Source: Ignavibacteriales bacterium
Lineage (GTDB): Bacteria > Bacteroidota > Ignavibacteria > Ignavibacteriales > SURF-24
DNA length: 64,000 nucleotides
Assembly (NCBI GenBank): GCA_026390815.1
Contig: JAPLFH010000016.1
Span: forward strand, 60,509-124,508
Direction: 5' to 3'
Shown: piece after piece, positions 1 to 7,576 of the stretch
Layout of the letters: every line of letters starts with the position of its first letter
Position numbering within the stretch: the first letter of the stretch is position 1
Position numbers and translations under genes: made by a program
Notes under the pieces: model-generated
Told to the model about the DNA's origin: nothing
Databases searched by the model: none
What the model saw: only the letters and a program-made list of their open reading frames with translations

Positions 1-549
1 GCTGGTAAATGCTGATTCAAATTCCTTTTCTGAAGTAACTTTTTTCATTCCTTTACCACCACCACCAGCAGATGCTTTAAGCAAAATCGGGTAACCAATT
101 CTTTCCCCTTCACGCTTCCCGTCTGCTAAAGATATAATTGGACTTGTAGTTCCAGGCACAATTGGAACCATATGCGAAGACATTAACTTCCTTGCTGAAG
201 TTTTATCGCCCATTAATCTTACTGAATTAGAATCGGGACCGATAAAAATAATTCCTGATTCCTCAACTGCTTTAATGAATTCATAATTTTCTGATAGAAA
301 ACCATATCCTGGGTGAATTGCGGATGCATTAATTTTTTTTGCTGTTGAAATGATTTGAGAAAAATTCAGGTATGACTCGGATGATGGCGATGGACCAATA
401 TGATAAGCTTCATCTGCAAGTCTTACGTGAAGTGAATTTTTATCAGCTTCTGAATAAACTGCAGCAGAAATTATCCCAAGCTCGCGGCAAGCTTTAATTA
501 TTCTAACTGCAATCTCACCGCGGTTAGCGATAAGGATTTTCTTTATCAA
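1..549 (-). CDS. Biotin carboxylase subunit of an acyl-CoA carboxylase, N-terminal 183 residues (cut by window edge)
   Basis: Read on the minus strand, this open frame begins LIKKILIANRGEIAVRIIKA and continues with GYGFLSEN and GGGGKGM. These are the N-terminal fold and the glycine-rich ATP-grasp loop of biotin carboxylases (AccC/PccA type), which carboxylate biotin with bicarbonate and ATP as the first step of acetyl- or propionyl-CoA carboxylation. The start is a TTG at 549, with GAGGG about 9 nt upstream; no ATG lies nearby in frame. The C-terminal two thirds lie beyond position 1, so a biotin-carboxyl-carrier fusion, or acetyl versus propionyl specificity, cannot be judged. About 200 nt without a gene separate it from mutS2, which lies on the same strand and is transcribed towards it. 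Confidence 0.85.
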   Translation of the reverse strand, partial: MIKKILIANRGEIAVRIIKACRELGIISAAVYSEADKNSLHVRLADEAYHIGPSPSSESYLNFSQIISTAKKINASAIHPGYGFLSENYEFIKAVEESGIIFIGPDSNSVRLMGDKTSARKLMSSHMVPIVPGTTSPIISLADGKREGERIGYPILLKASAGGGGKGMKKVTSEKEFESAFTS

Positions 550-749
550 AACTATTGCCCTCTTTTAAAATAAGATATAGATTCAAATAAGAATAGAAAT
601 ATTTAATTAACAGAACGCAAATTACTAATAAAAATCAATTAACAATATTCAAATGAAGCAGGAATTTTGAATGTTCAAATTATTAGGAATTTGCAATTTG
701 CTTATTGGATTTTATTTAATAAAAATCCAACTAAAAAAACATAATTTAA

Positions 750-3098
750 TTACTTCAATTCAACGATTGTAATTCCATCACCGCCATATTCTATGTTTGC
801 AAAATAAAATTTACTCACACCAGGATGTTCTGACAGAATATCCTTCGTCATTTTTTTCAGTACACCAGTTCCTTTACCATGTAAAATTTCAACCCGGTTC
901 AATCCAGATGTATAAGCGTTATCTAAAAATTTAATCACTTCAAATTCAGCTTCTTCAGGTTTTTGTCCTCTTATATCAATTCTAACCTCTGCTTCTGTTT
1001 GATGGAAACTGCTCTGAAACCTCTCTTGGGATTTAGCTTCTTTACCACTTATCGGAATTATTTCATCAAGTTTAACCTGAAGTTTAACGGTACCGGTAAC
1101 CAATACAGCTTTATTCTTTTCAAAATCAATTTCTATAATTTTACCGCTAAGTTCAGAAGTTCTTAATTTGGCAAAACTACCAATCGCAAATTCCATTTTA
1201 GCTACATTCTGAATTTTAACTTCAGCAACTTTTTCTACATCTTTTTTCAAATCAGATATTTGTTTTCGTACATCTTTAATAACTTCTCTATTTGCTTGCG
1301 ATTCTCTGATCTGTTTGATAGCATTTTCAACTTTCTTATTCACATCTTTAATAAACGATTCAGCTTTAGTTTTCGTATCAATCAATATATCTTTCTTTTG
1401 CGTTTCCAGTTTTTCCAAATTTTGTTTGTAAAGATTTGTTAATCCTTTTAACCTGCTATTTTCTACTTCATATTCATTTAATTTTGTCTGTAGATTTCTG
1501 GAACGTGTTTCAAGTTCAACTAAAAATTCTTCTACTTTCATTTTATCGGAATCAAGGTAGTTTTTTGCCAAAGAAAGAAAATCTTTAGTGAAACCGATTC
1601 TTTCAGCAACTTCAAATGCGTAAGATGAACCTGGAACTCCTTGCCTGAATTTGTATGTTGGAATTAGATTATCTGAATCAAATTCCATTGAGGCATTTTG
1701 AAAACCTTCAAGCTCTTCTGCCATTAATTTCAAACTTCCGTGATGAGTTGTTGCAAGTACTTTTGATTTTTTGTTCTGCAAAGTTAAGAGGATTGCAATT
1801 GCCAATGCAGATCCTTCAGCAGGATCAGTTCCGGTCCCAATTTCATCGAGAAGTATAATCGAATTTTCTACAGCTTCATAAATAATTTTTCGGATGTTGG
1901 AAAGATGTGAGCTAAATGTACTCAAGTCATCTTCAATTGATTGCTGATCGCCAATATCCATTAGAATATTTTCTAAAAAATGTAGATTGGAATCCGCCTG
2001 TGCTGGTATATGAATTCCTGATAAAACCATTATGGACAACAATCCAACTGTCTTGAGTACAACAGTCTTTCCACCGGCATTAGGTCCGGTAATTAGAATA
2101 ATATTTGTTCCATTTTCTATCGATAAGTCCAATGGAACAGCGTTGCTTCTTCCAATTTTTTTAATAAGTAACGGATGCCTGGCTTCCATTATTTTAATTG
2201 GTTTTGAATTATCGATTGATGGGAAAGATCCAATTATTTCAATTGAGTATTTTGCTCTGGCAAAAATACTATCAAGATCTGCGATGGCGCTTAAAGATTT
2301 CTTTAACGGTAGAACATACTCACCAATCTTTTTCGTAAGCTCGCGCAGGATTCTTTCAATCTCACGTTTCTCTGCAAAGTAGAGAGAAAGTATATCATTG
2401 TTTAGTTCAAGAGTTTCTTCCGGTTCAATATAAACGGTTTGTCCGGTTGCAGATTCTGAATGAATAAATCCTTTAACATGACGTTTATGTTCAGCTTTTA
2501 CCGGTACTACAATTCTTCCATCCCGTTGTGTTACATATTCTTCTCGGACAAGATAAGCATCACTTAAAGATTTCAAAATTCTATTTATTACCTTTTGAAG
2601 AGTCTCGGATTTTCTTCTAACTTCTTCACGAATTTCTTTTAACTTACTACTGGCATTTTCTTTAACTTCACCGTTTTCATTTATAACTTTTGTTATATGA
2701 TGTTCTAAAACTTTATCTACAAAAAGATCATTCAGAAAATCTTTACTTATACTTTTTCCTTCAGCATTTGATTTTAAGAATAGAAATAAATAGCGCGAGG
2801 TTTCAGCTAATTTTAGAATTTCTAAAATAGCTTTACTATCCAGAACACTTCCATCAATTGCACTTAGTGATAATGAATCGGCAAGTTCCGGAATATAATT
2901 TATCGGAGGGAAATCATTTTTAATTAAAATTTCTTTTGCTTCTGTTACATAATCTCCTTCCTGAATAGCGAGGTATAAACTCTCAAATGGTTTCAATCCT
3001 AATAGGATTTTTTTACCTGGTTCAGTAGAAGAATATTTGGAAATTTGCTGGAGGATTTTAGGAAATTCTAATTTTTCCAATACAGCTTCTGAAATCAT
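750..3098 (-). CDS. mutS2: Endonuclease MutS2 / ribosome-rescue ATPase
   Basis: The 782-residue protein has the normal full length for MutS2. The MutS-type ATPase core carries Walker A GPNAGGKT near residue 340 and Walker B ILLDEIGTGTDP near residue 415. A long coiled-coil clamp follows (about 500-640), and the C-terminal Smr domain (about 705-782) has IDIRGQKPEEA and HGKGTG. MutS2 proteins are known as suppressors of recombination and, in Bacillus, as RqcU, which splits collided ribosomes. There is no mismatch-recognition domain, as expected for this paralogue. It lies 7 nt downstream of the CvpA-like gene, so the two are probably co-transcribed, an arrangement (cvpA-mutS2) common in other bacteria. 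Confidence 0.95.
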   Translation of the reverse strand: MISEAVLEKLEFPKILQQISKYSSTEPGKKILLGLKPFESLYLAIQEGDYVTEAKEILIKNDFPPINYIPELADSLSLSAIDGSVLDSKAILEILKLAETSRYLFLFLKSNAEGKSISKDFLNDLFVDKVLEHHITKVINENGEVKENASSKLKEIREEVRRKSETLQKVINRILKSLSDAYLVREEYVTQRDGRIVVPVKAEHKRHVKGFIHSESATGQTVYIEPEETLELNNDILSLYFAEKREIERILRELTKKIGEYVLPLKKSLSAIADLDSIFARAKYSIEIIGSFPSIDNSKPIKIMEARHPLLIKKIGRSNAVPLDLSIENGTNIILITGPNAGGKTVVLKTVGLLSIMVLSGIHIPAQADSNLHFLENILMDIGDQQSIEDDLSTFSSHLSNIRKIIYEAVENSIILLDEIGTGTDPAEGSALAIAILLTLQNKKSKVLATTHHGSLKLMAEELEGFQNASMEFDSDNLIPTYKFRQGVPGSSYAFEVAERIGFTKDFLSLAKNYLDSDKMKVEEFLVELETRSRNLQTKLNEYEVENSRLKGLTNLYKQNLEKLETQKKDILIDTKTKAESFIKDVNKKVENAIKQIRESQANREVIKDVRKQISDLKKDVEKVAEVKIQNVAKMEFAIGSFAKLRTSELSGKIIEIDFEKNKAVLVTGTVKLQVKLDEIIPISGKEAKSQERFQSSFHQTEAEVRIDIRGQKPEEAEFEVIKFLDNAYTSGLNRVEILHGKGTGVLKKMTKDILSEHPGVSKFYFANIEYGGDGITIVELK

Positions 3099-3105
3099 TT
3101 AGACC

Positions 3106-3699
3106 TTATTTCTTTTTCTTTTCGATTTGTTTAACAGGTTGATTGTTTTTCTGTTTGTCAGATGATTTGTTTTTTTGCTTATTATTAGCAGAAGTATCTA
3201 TGTCTTTGCTTTCGATAAATTCTTTTACAAAATCTTTTCCACCAATTAGAAATCCAATTGTACTTGGAACAACATTATAAACCGGTTTATACAGCCAAGA
3301 AGCTTCTGCAGTTTTTGTTTTTGGAAAAGTAAATACACCAAGTAACAAAAGCAGTACGCTTAGGAAAAATACAATCTGAACTGTTCCAATTATTCCGCCT
3401 GAAATCTGGTTAACTAATTGGTTCACTTTGTCGTGAGGATGTACTAATCTTTTTATAACTGAAGCTGCAATAATTGTAATGATAAAAATAACAAATGCTC
3501 CAATAATGCCGGCAAGGTAAGGTTCATTGTTGAAAAATGGTGATAGTAATTTGCCAACAGGTTCAGAAAATTTTACTGCAAGAAAAATCCCTATTAGTAT
3601 TCCGCTAAGCCCAATTAATTTCCGAACCATTCCATCTTTAAATCCTAGTATGAATCCAATAACTAAAAAAGCAATAATAATATAATCGATGTAATTCAA
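3106..3699 (-). CDS. CvpA family membrane protein
   Basis: This 197-residue protein starts MNYIDYIIIAFLVIGFILGF. It has four hydrophobic segments within the first 130 residues, with the glycine-rich first helix followed by the K-DGM-RK-I pattern that typifies the CvpA (colicin V production) family. The last 30 residues are a charged Lys/Gln/Asn-rich cytoplasmic tail. The biochemical role of CvpA proteins is poorly defined; they are linked to envelope homeostasis. The start overlaps the end of the YqeY-like gene by 4 nt, which indicates translational coupling, and mutS2 follows after 7 nt. Confidence 0.85.
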   Translation of the reverse strand: MNYIDYIIIAFLVIGFILGFKDGMVRKLIGLSGILIGIFLAVKFSEPVGKLLSPFFNNEPYLAGIIGAFVIFIITIIAASVIKRLVHPHDKVNQLVNQISGGIIGTVQIVFFLSVLLLLLGVFTFPKTKTAEASWLYKPVYNVVPSTIGFLIGGKDFVKEFIESKDIDTSANNKQKNKSSDKQKNNQPVKQIEKKKK

Positions 3700-4148
3700 T
3701 TACCGCTCAATAATTTTTCAACAATTGATTTAACAAGTTTACCATCGGCTTTACCTTTCAATTCTTTCATTGCAAGCGGCATAAGTTTACCAAAATCTTC
3801 TTTTGCTTTTGAATCGCTTTCTTCAGCAATCTTTTTAATTATAACTATTACTTCTTCTTCAGTTAATTGTTTAGGAAGGTAATCCAGAAGAATTTTCATT
3901 TCCGCTTCTTCTTTATCAGCCAAATCATTTCTGTTGGCATTTCTATACTGTTCAATTGCATCTTTTCGTTTTTTAACTGCAGATGTAAGCATTTTAATTT
4001 CATCATCAGGATTAATTTCTCTTCCAACACCGCTTTTTTCAAATTCCAATATTAATGCGCGGATAGAACGCACTGTTTCAAGTCGAAGCTTTTCTCCGGA
4101 TTTCATTGCAGTTTTTAAGTCCTCGTTAATTTTTTCTTTTAATGTCAT
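3696..4148 (-). CDS. GatB/YqeY domain protein
   Basis: This is a 150-residue standalone YqeY-type protein: MTLKEKINEDLKTAMKSGEK..R..TVR..RA at the N-terminus, then the helical region with LDYLPKQLTEEEV and the KELKGKADGKLV segment near the C-terminus, where the family GR-AD motif normally lies. The family shares the tRNA-binding tail domain of GatB and of some glutaminyl-tRNA synthetases. The function of standalone copies is not firmly established. A separate glnS sits at 28679-30379 without this tail, so the domain could act in trans (inference only). It heads a YqeY-CvpA-MutS2 cluster. Confidence 0.9.
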   Translation of the reverse strand: MTLKEKINEDLKTAMKSGEKLRLETVRSIRALILEFEKSGVGREINPDDEIKMLTSAVKKRKDAIEQYRNANRNDLADKEEAEMKILLDYLPKQLTEEEVIVIIKKIAEESDSKAKEDFGKLMPLAMKELKGKADGKLVKSIVEKLLSGN

Positions 4149-4226
4149 AACTATCCTTGAATATTTTTGAGTTACTGCCTAAAATTTTCTAAGTAAAAAT
4201 AAATCAAATAGAATTAAATATCGAAC

Positions 4227-4913
4227 TTATATATTTAGATTGTAAGGCAACCGTATAATGTTACCAGAAACAATCCTAAAGTTTTCAAAAATGTTAGAAA
4301 CTAATTCTCCAATTTCATTTAATTTAATAAGCGAAGTTTGATCTGTAACCCATTGCCTGTTTTCTTTTGTATCCAAAATGAACGGAGCAATTGCATTTGC
4401 TGAAAGACTAATCTCTTTGCCTTCCACAGCAAGAGTTTGCACCAGGTAATTTAATGCAGCTTTGGAAGCACCGTAAGAAGATTTATTCCCTTCCGGTTGA
4501 AGGCTTGTTAAAGCAGTTGTAAAACAAATTGAACCGCCAGCAGATTTTTTAACTAACAATGAAAAATGTTTTGCAATCAAAAAAGAAATGTTCACATTCA
4601 GTTTAAAAATAAACTCCCAATCCTTTTGCTCAATCTCCCAAAGATTTTTTCCGCCATCATAACCACCAATTGTGCTGAACAGAAAAAAAAGTTTATCTTT
4701 TGCTGGTTGGATCTTGGAAAAAATATTAATAACATTTTCTTCGATTGACAAATCAACGGTATGAATAAATTCTGTTTTATCATTTAGAATACTGATGCTA
4801 TTTGGATTTTGTCCAAATAAATAAATCTTTTCGAAATCTTTTTTGGATAATATTTCCGTAACACCATTGCCAAGATTTCCGTCTGCACCAAATATCAATA
4901 ATTCTTTTTTCAT
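4227..4913 (-). CDS. Short-chain dehydrogenase/reductase (SDR) family protein
   Basis: The 228-residue protein opens with a Rossmann nucleotide-binding segment, LLIFGADGNLGNGV (residues about 5-18), a variant of the TGxxxGxG motif. It has STIGGYDGG near residue 85, the catalytic Ser in FTTALTSLQPEG, and the Tyr-x3-Lys pair in SSYGASKAALNYL (about 145-155). These fit a classical SDR oxidoreductase using NAD(P)H. The substrate cannot be read from the sequence. The gene ends about 80 nt upstream of the YqeY-like gene and lies 9 nt downstream of the EEP-family gene on the same strand. Confidence 0.85.
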   Translation of the reverse strand: MKKELLIFGADGNLGNGVTEILSKKDFEKIYLFGQNPNSISILNDKTEFIHTVDLSIEENVINIFSKIQPAKDKLFFLFSTIGGYDGGKNLWEIEQKDWEFIFKLNVNISFLIAKHFSLLVKKSAGGSICFTTALTSLQPEGNKSSYGASKAALNYLVQTLAVEGKEISLSANAIAPFILDTKENRQWVTDQTSLIKLNEIGELVSNIFENFRIVSGNIIRLPYNLNI

Positions 4914-4922
4914 CGCAGTTCT

Positions 4923-5945
4923 CTATTTAAGTAGAAATTTTGCTATGACAGGAAAGTGATCGCTATAACCGCCAAGATAACGGTTGCCGCCGCCGTAAGT
5001 CGGAAAGGCGGCACCTTTAAATTTACCGCTTCTTGTAACCATAATTTCAGGTTTATAAATTTCGAACGAATCACAAATATATTTTTGTTGAAGAAGTCCA
5101 CCAGAAACGATAATCTGGTCAAGCATGTTCCAATTCAATTGGTACAAATACGTTCCCTCTCCTGCTTGCGATTTCTTATATGCTAAATTGAAAAGATCTT
5201 TGGAATTAACTTGAGATATATTACTGCAGTCAAAATCTTTTGCATTCAATGTTTCGGAAATTGATTTGTTATTTGGTTCATCATTAAAATCGCCCAGTAT
5301 TATAATCTTTGCATGATAATTTCTCAAGAATAACTTATTAACCTCAGTCCGTAACACCAATGCAGCCATTAACCTGTTTACTTCGGATTCCGTTTCACCA
5401 CCTCTCCTACTTGGCCAATGATTTACGAAAACAGAAATAGTATCTTTATCCCTTGTTAACAAATTAACATTTAGGATTAATCTTGTGGGCCATTTATCCG
5501 GCAGATTTACAGTATCAGTTATAATGCTTATCAAATTGAAAATATCGGAGTTATAAATTAATCCTACATCAATTCCTCTTTCATCCGGACTTTCTGCATA
5601 TGCCACTTTATAGTTTTTTGCAATAGTGTATTTTTTAACCAAAGTATCAAGCAATGCTTTGTGTTCAACTTCTTCCACACTTAAAATATCAGGACCAATT
5701 CCATCATTCATCGAAAGAATTACTTTAGAAATATTGGAAAGTTTTTTATCAAGCTTTTCCTGGTCCCATTTTTTTTCACTTGAAGGTGTAAATTCATCAT
5801 CATTTTTAGCGGGATCATCTTCGGTATCAAAAAGGTTTTCCAAATTCCAGTTGGCGGCAACAAAATATTTCTTTTCTTGCCCATTAATATTTGAGACAAA
5901 AACTAACGAACCAATCAATAAAATTATTAAAGTGATATTTTTCAT
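4923..5945 (-). CDS. Secreted endonuclease/exonuclease/phosphatase (EEP) family protein
   Basis: This is a 340-residue protein with an N-terminal signal peptide (MKNITLIILLIGSLVFVSN, residues 1-20). It carries the EEP catalytic signatures: AANWNLENLFD, LSVEEVEH (metal-binding Glu), NHWPSRRGG, ILGDFNDEP, and the C-terminal GGYSDHFPVI with the catalytic Asp-His pair. The family includes DNase I-like nucleases and phosphodiesterases; exported members are often annotated as endonucleases that scavenge extracellular nucleic acid. It ends 9 nt upstream of the SDR gene. Upstream is a 190-nt AT-rich divergent spacer shared with the permease gene. Confidence 0.88.
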   Translation of the reverse strand: MKNITLIILLIGSLVFVSNINGQEKKYFVAANWNLENLFDTEDDPAKNDDEFTPSSEKKWDQEKLDKKLSNISKVILSMNDGIGPDILSVEEVEHKALLDTLVKKYTIAKNYKVAYAESPDERGIDVGLIYNSDIFNLISIITDTVNLPDKWPTRLILNVNLLTRDKDTISVFVNHWPSRRGGETESEVNRLMAALVLRTEVNKLFLRNYHAKIIILGDFNDEPNNKSISETLNAKDFDCSNISQVNSKDLFNLAYKKSQAGEGTYLYQLNWNMLDQIIVSGGLLQQKYICDSFEIYKPEIMVTRSGKFKGAAFPTYGGGNRYLGGYSDHFPVIAKFLLK

Positions 5946-6136
5946 ATTAGTTTGTATTTAATTATTGTTTGTTAATTCTTAACAAATCTATTGAAATTAA
6001 ATGTGCTAATCAAATTTATTGCTTAAATCCAAATAAAATCTACAACATTTTATAAAAATGAAAATTCTTTTATCTGCCAGTTTCATTTAATAGTTCAAAT
6101 AAGTATTTTCACAAAAAGTATTAAGGACATAATCGA

Positions 6137-7558
6137 ATGATCAAAAGCGGTAAAGAACATGAACTTGTGCGAGGATTAAGTCTTTTAGCAGCAATGATGA
6201 TTGTTGCAGGTTCAATGATTGGCTCAGGTATATTTAGAAAACCGGCAACTATGGCTGGTCAATTAATGTCACCTGAATTATTGTTGATTGTATGGATAGT
6301 TGCAGGGTTGATAACATTTATTGGTGCGCTATCTAATGCAGAAGTAGCTGGTATGATTGACGAAACTGGCGGGCAATTTATTTATTTCCGTAAAATGTAT
6401 GGTGACTTTACCGCTTTCCTTTATGGCTGGGCAACATTAGCCGTTATTCAAAGCGGCAGCCAGGCAGCCATAGCTTATGTGTTTTCTGAATACTTAGGCT
6501 ACTTCTTTAAATATCCTCACTTCTCTAAAGAGGTTGAGCAGTTTGCCATTTATATGCCGTTTGTTGGAGATATTTTTCCCTTAAAGGATTTTGGAACTAA
6601 GGCAGTTGCTATGCTTTGTCTTGGTTTTTTAACTTTTGTTAATTATATCGGAGTTGTATTTGGTGGAATAGTACAAATTATAATAACCATCATAAAGATT
6701 GCTTCAATCCTTATTCTAACAGCCTTAATTTTAATTCTCGGTAATGGATCTTTTAGCAATGTTTACACTGGATTTAGTTTACCGGTTAACAATGGTCATA
6801 GTATTTTTGTAATGATGGGATTAGCATTAGCCGGGGCTTTTTGGGCTTACGATGGTTGGAATAATGTTACTTATGTATCCGGTGAAGTTAAAAATCCTAA
6901 ACGTAATATTCCCCTGGCTTTGCTTTTTGGAACATTGATTGTAATTCTAGTATATGTGGTAATTAATATTGCATACCTTTATATCCTTCCAGTAAAAGAT
7001 ATGGCAAATTCACCGCTTGTAGCTGCTTCTGCTGCACAAGTTATTTTTGGTCCGCTTGGAGCTTCAATAATTTCTATCGCTGTAATCGTTTCTACATTTG
7101 GAGCAGTGAATGGAAGTATCTTATCAACTTCCAGAGTTTTTTATGCAATGGCAAAATCGAAATTATTTTTTAAGAGTTTGGGAAACGTTCATGATAAATA
7201 TAAAACACCTCATATTTCACTTGTGGTACTTGGAATTTGGTCCAGTGGATTAGTTCTTACCGGCACATTTGATATTATTACTGACTACGTGATGTTTGCC
7301 GCCTGGTTGTTTTATGCATTAGGTGCATATGGAGTTTTTATTTTACGCAGGAAAATGCCGGACACTCCACGACCGTACAAAGTTTGGGGTTATCCATATA
7401 CCCCTGCAATATTTATAATTTTTTCGTTAATATTTTTATTAAACACTGTTATTTCCAATACACGGAATGCAATGATGGGATTGATATTAATTTCACTTGG
7501 ATTACCCATTTATGCGTACTGGAAATATTTTTCAAAAAAGAATTCTACATCTAATTAA
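6137..7558 (+). CDS. APC-superfamily amino acid permease
   Basis: The 473-residue integral membrane protein has about 12 hydrophobic segments. The first helix contains MIVAGSMIGSGIFRKPA, the conserved unwound substrate-binding segment of amino acid/polyamine/organocation transporters. Helix 6 carries AFWAYDGWNNVTYVSGEVKNP, typical of the LAT/YjeH-like branch. It should import or exchange an amino acid across the inner membrane; the specific substrate is not evident. The start ATG is preceded by AAGGA about 9 nt upstream. polA follows after 18 nt on the same strand. Confidence 0.9.
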   Translation: MIKSGKEHELVRGLSLLAAMMIVAGSMIGSGIFRKPATMAGQLMSPELLLIVWIVAGLITFIGALSNAEVAGMIDETGGQFIYFRKMYGDFTAFLYGWATLAVIQSGSQAAIAYVFSEYLGYFFKYPHFSKEVEQFAIYMPFVGDIFPLKDFGTKAVAMLCLGFLTFVNYIGVVFGGIVQIIITIIKIASILILTALILILGNGSFSNVYTGFSLPVNNGHSIFVMMGLALAGAFWAYDGWNNVTYVSGEVKNPKRNIPLALLFGTLIVILVYVVINIAYLYILPVKDMANSPLVAASAAQVIFGPLGASIISIAVIVSTFGAVNGSILSTSRVFYAMAKSKLFFKSLGNVHDKYKTPHISLVVLGIWSSGLVLTGTFDIITDYVMFAAWLFYALGAYGVFILRRKMPDTPRPYKVWGYPYTPAIFIIFSLIFLLNTVISNTRNAMMGLILISLGLPIYAYWKYFSKKNSTSN

Positions 7559-7576
7559 AAATGAATCGAACTTAAA

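Noticed and set aside
705..730. Hairpin TTGGATTTT...AAAATCCAA downstream of mutS2
   Set aside because: AT-rich stem with no T-run afterwards on the mutS2 strand; too weak to call a terminator.
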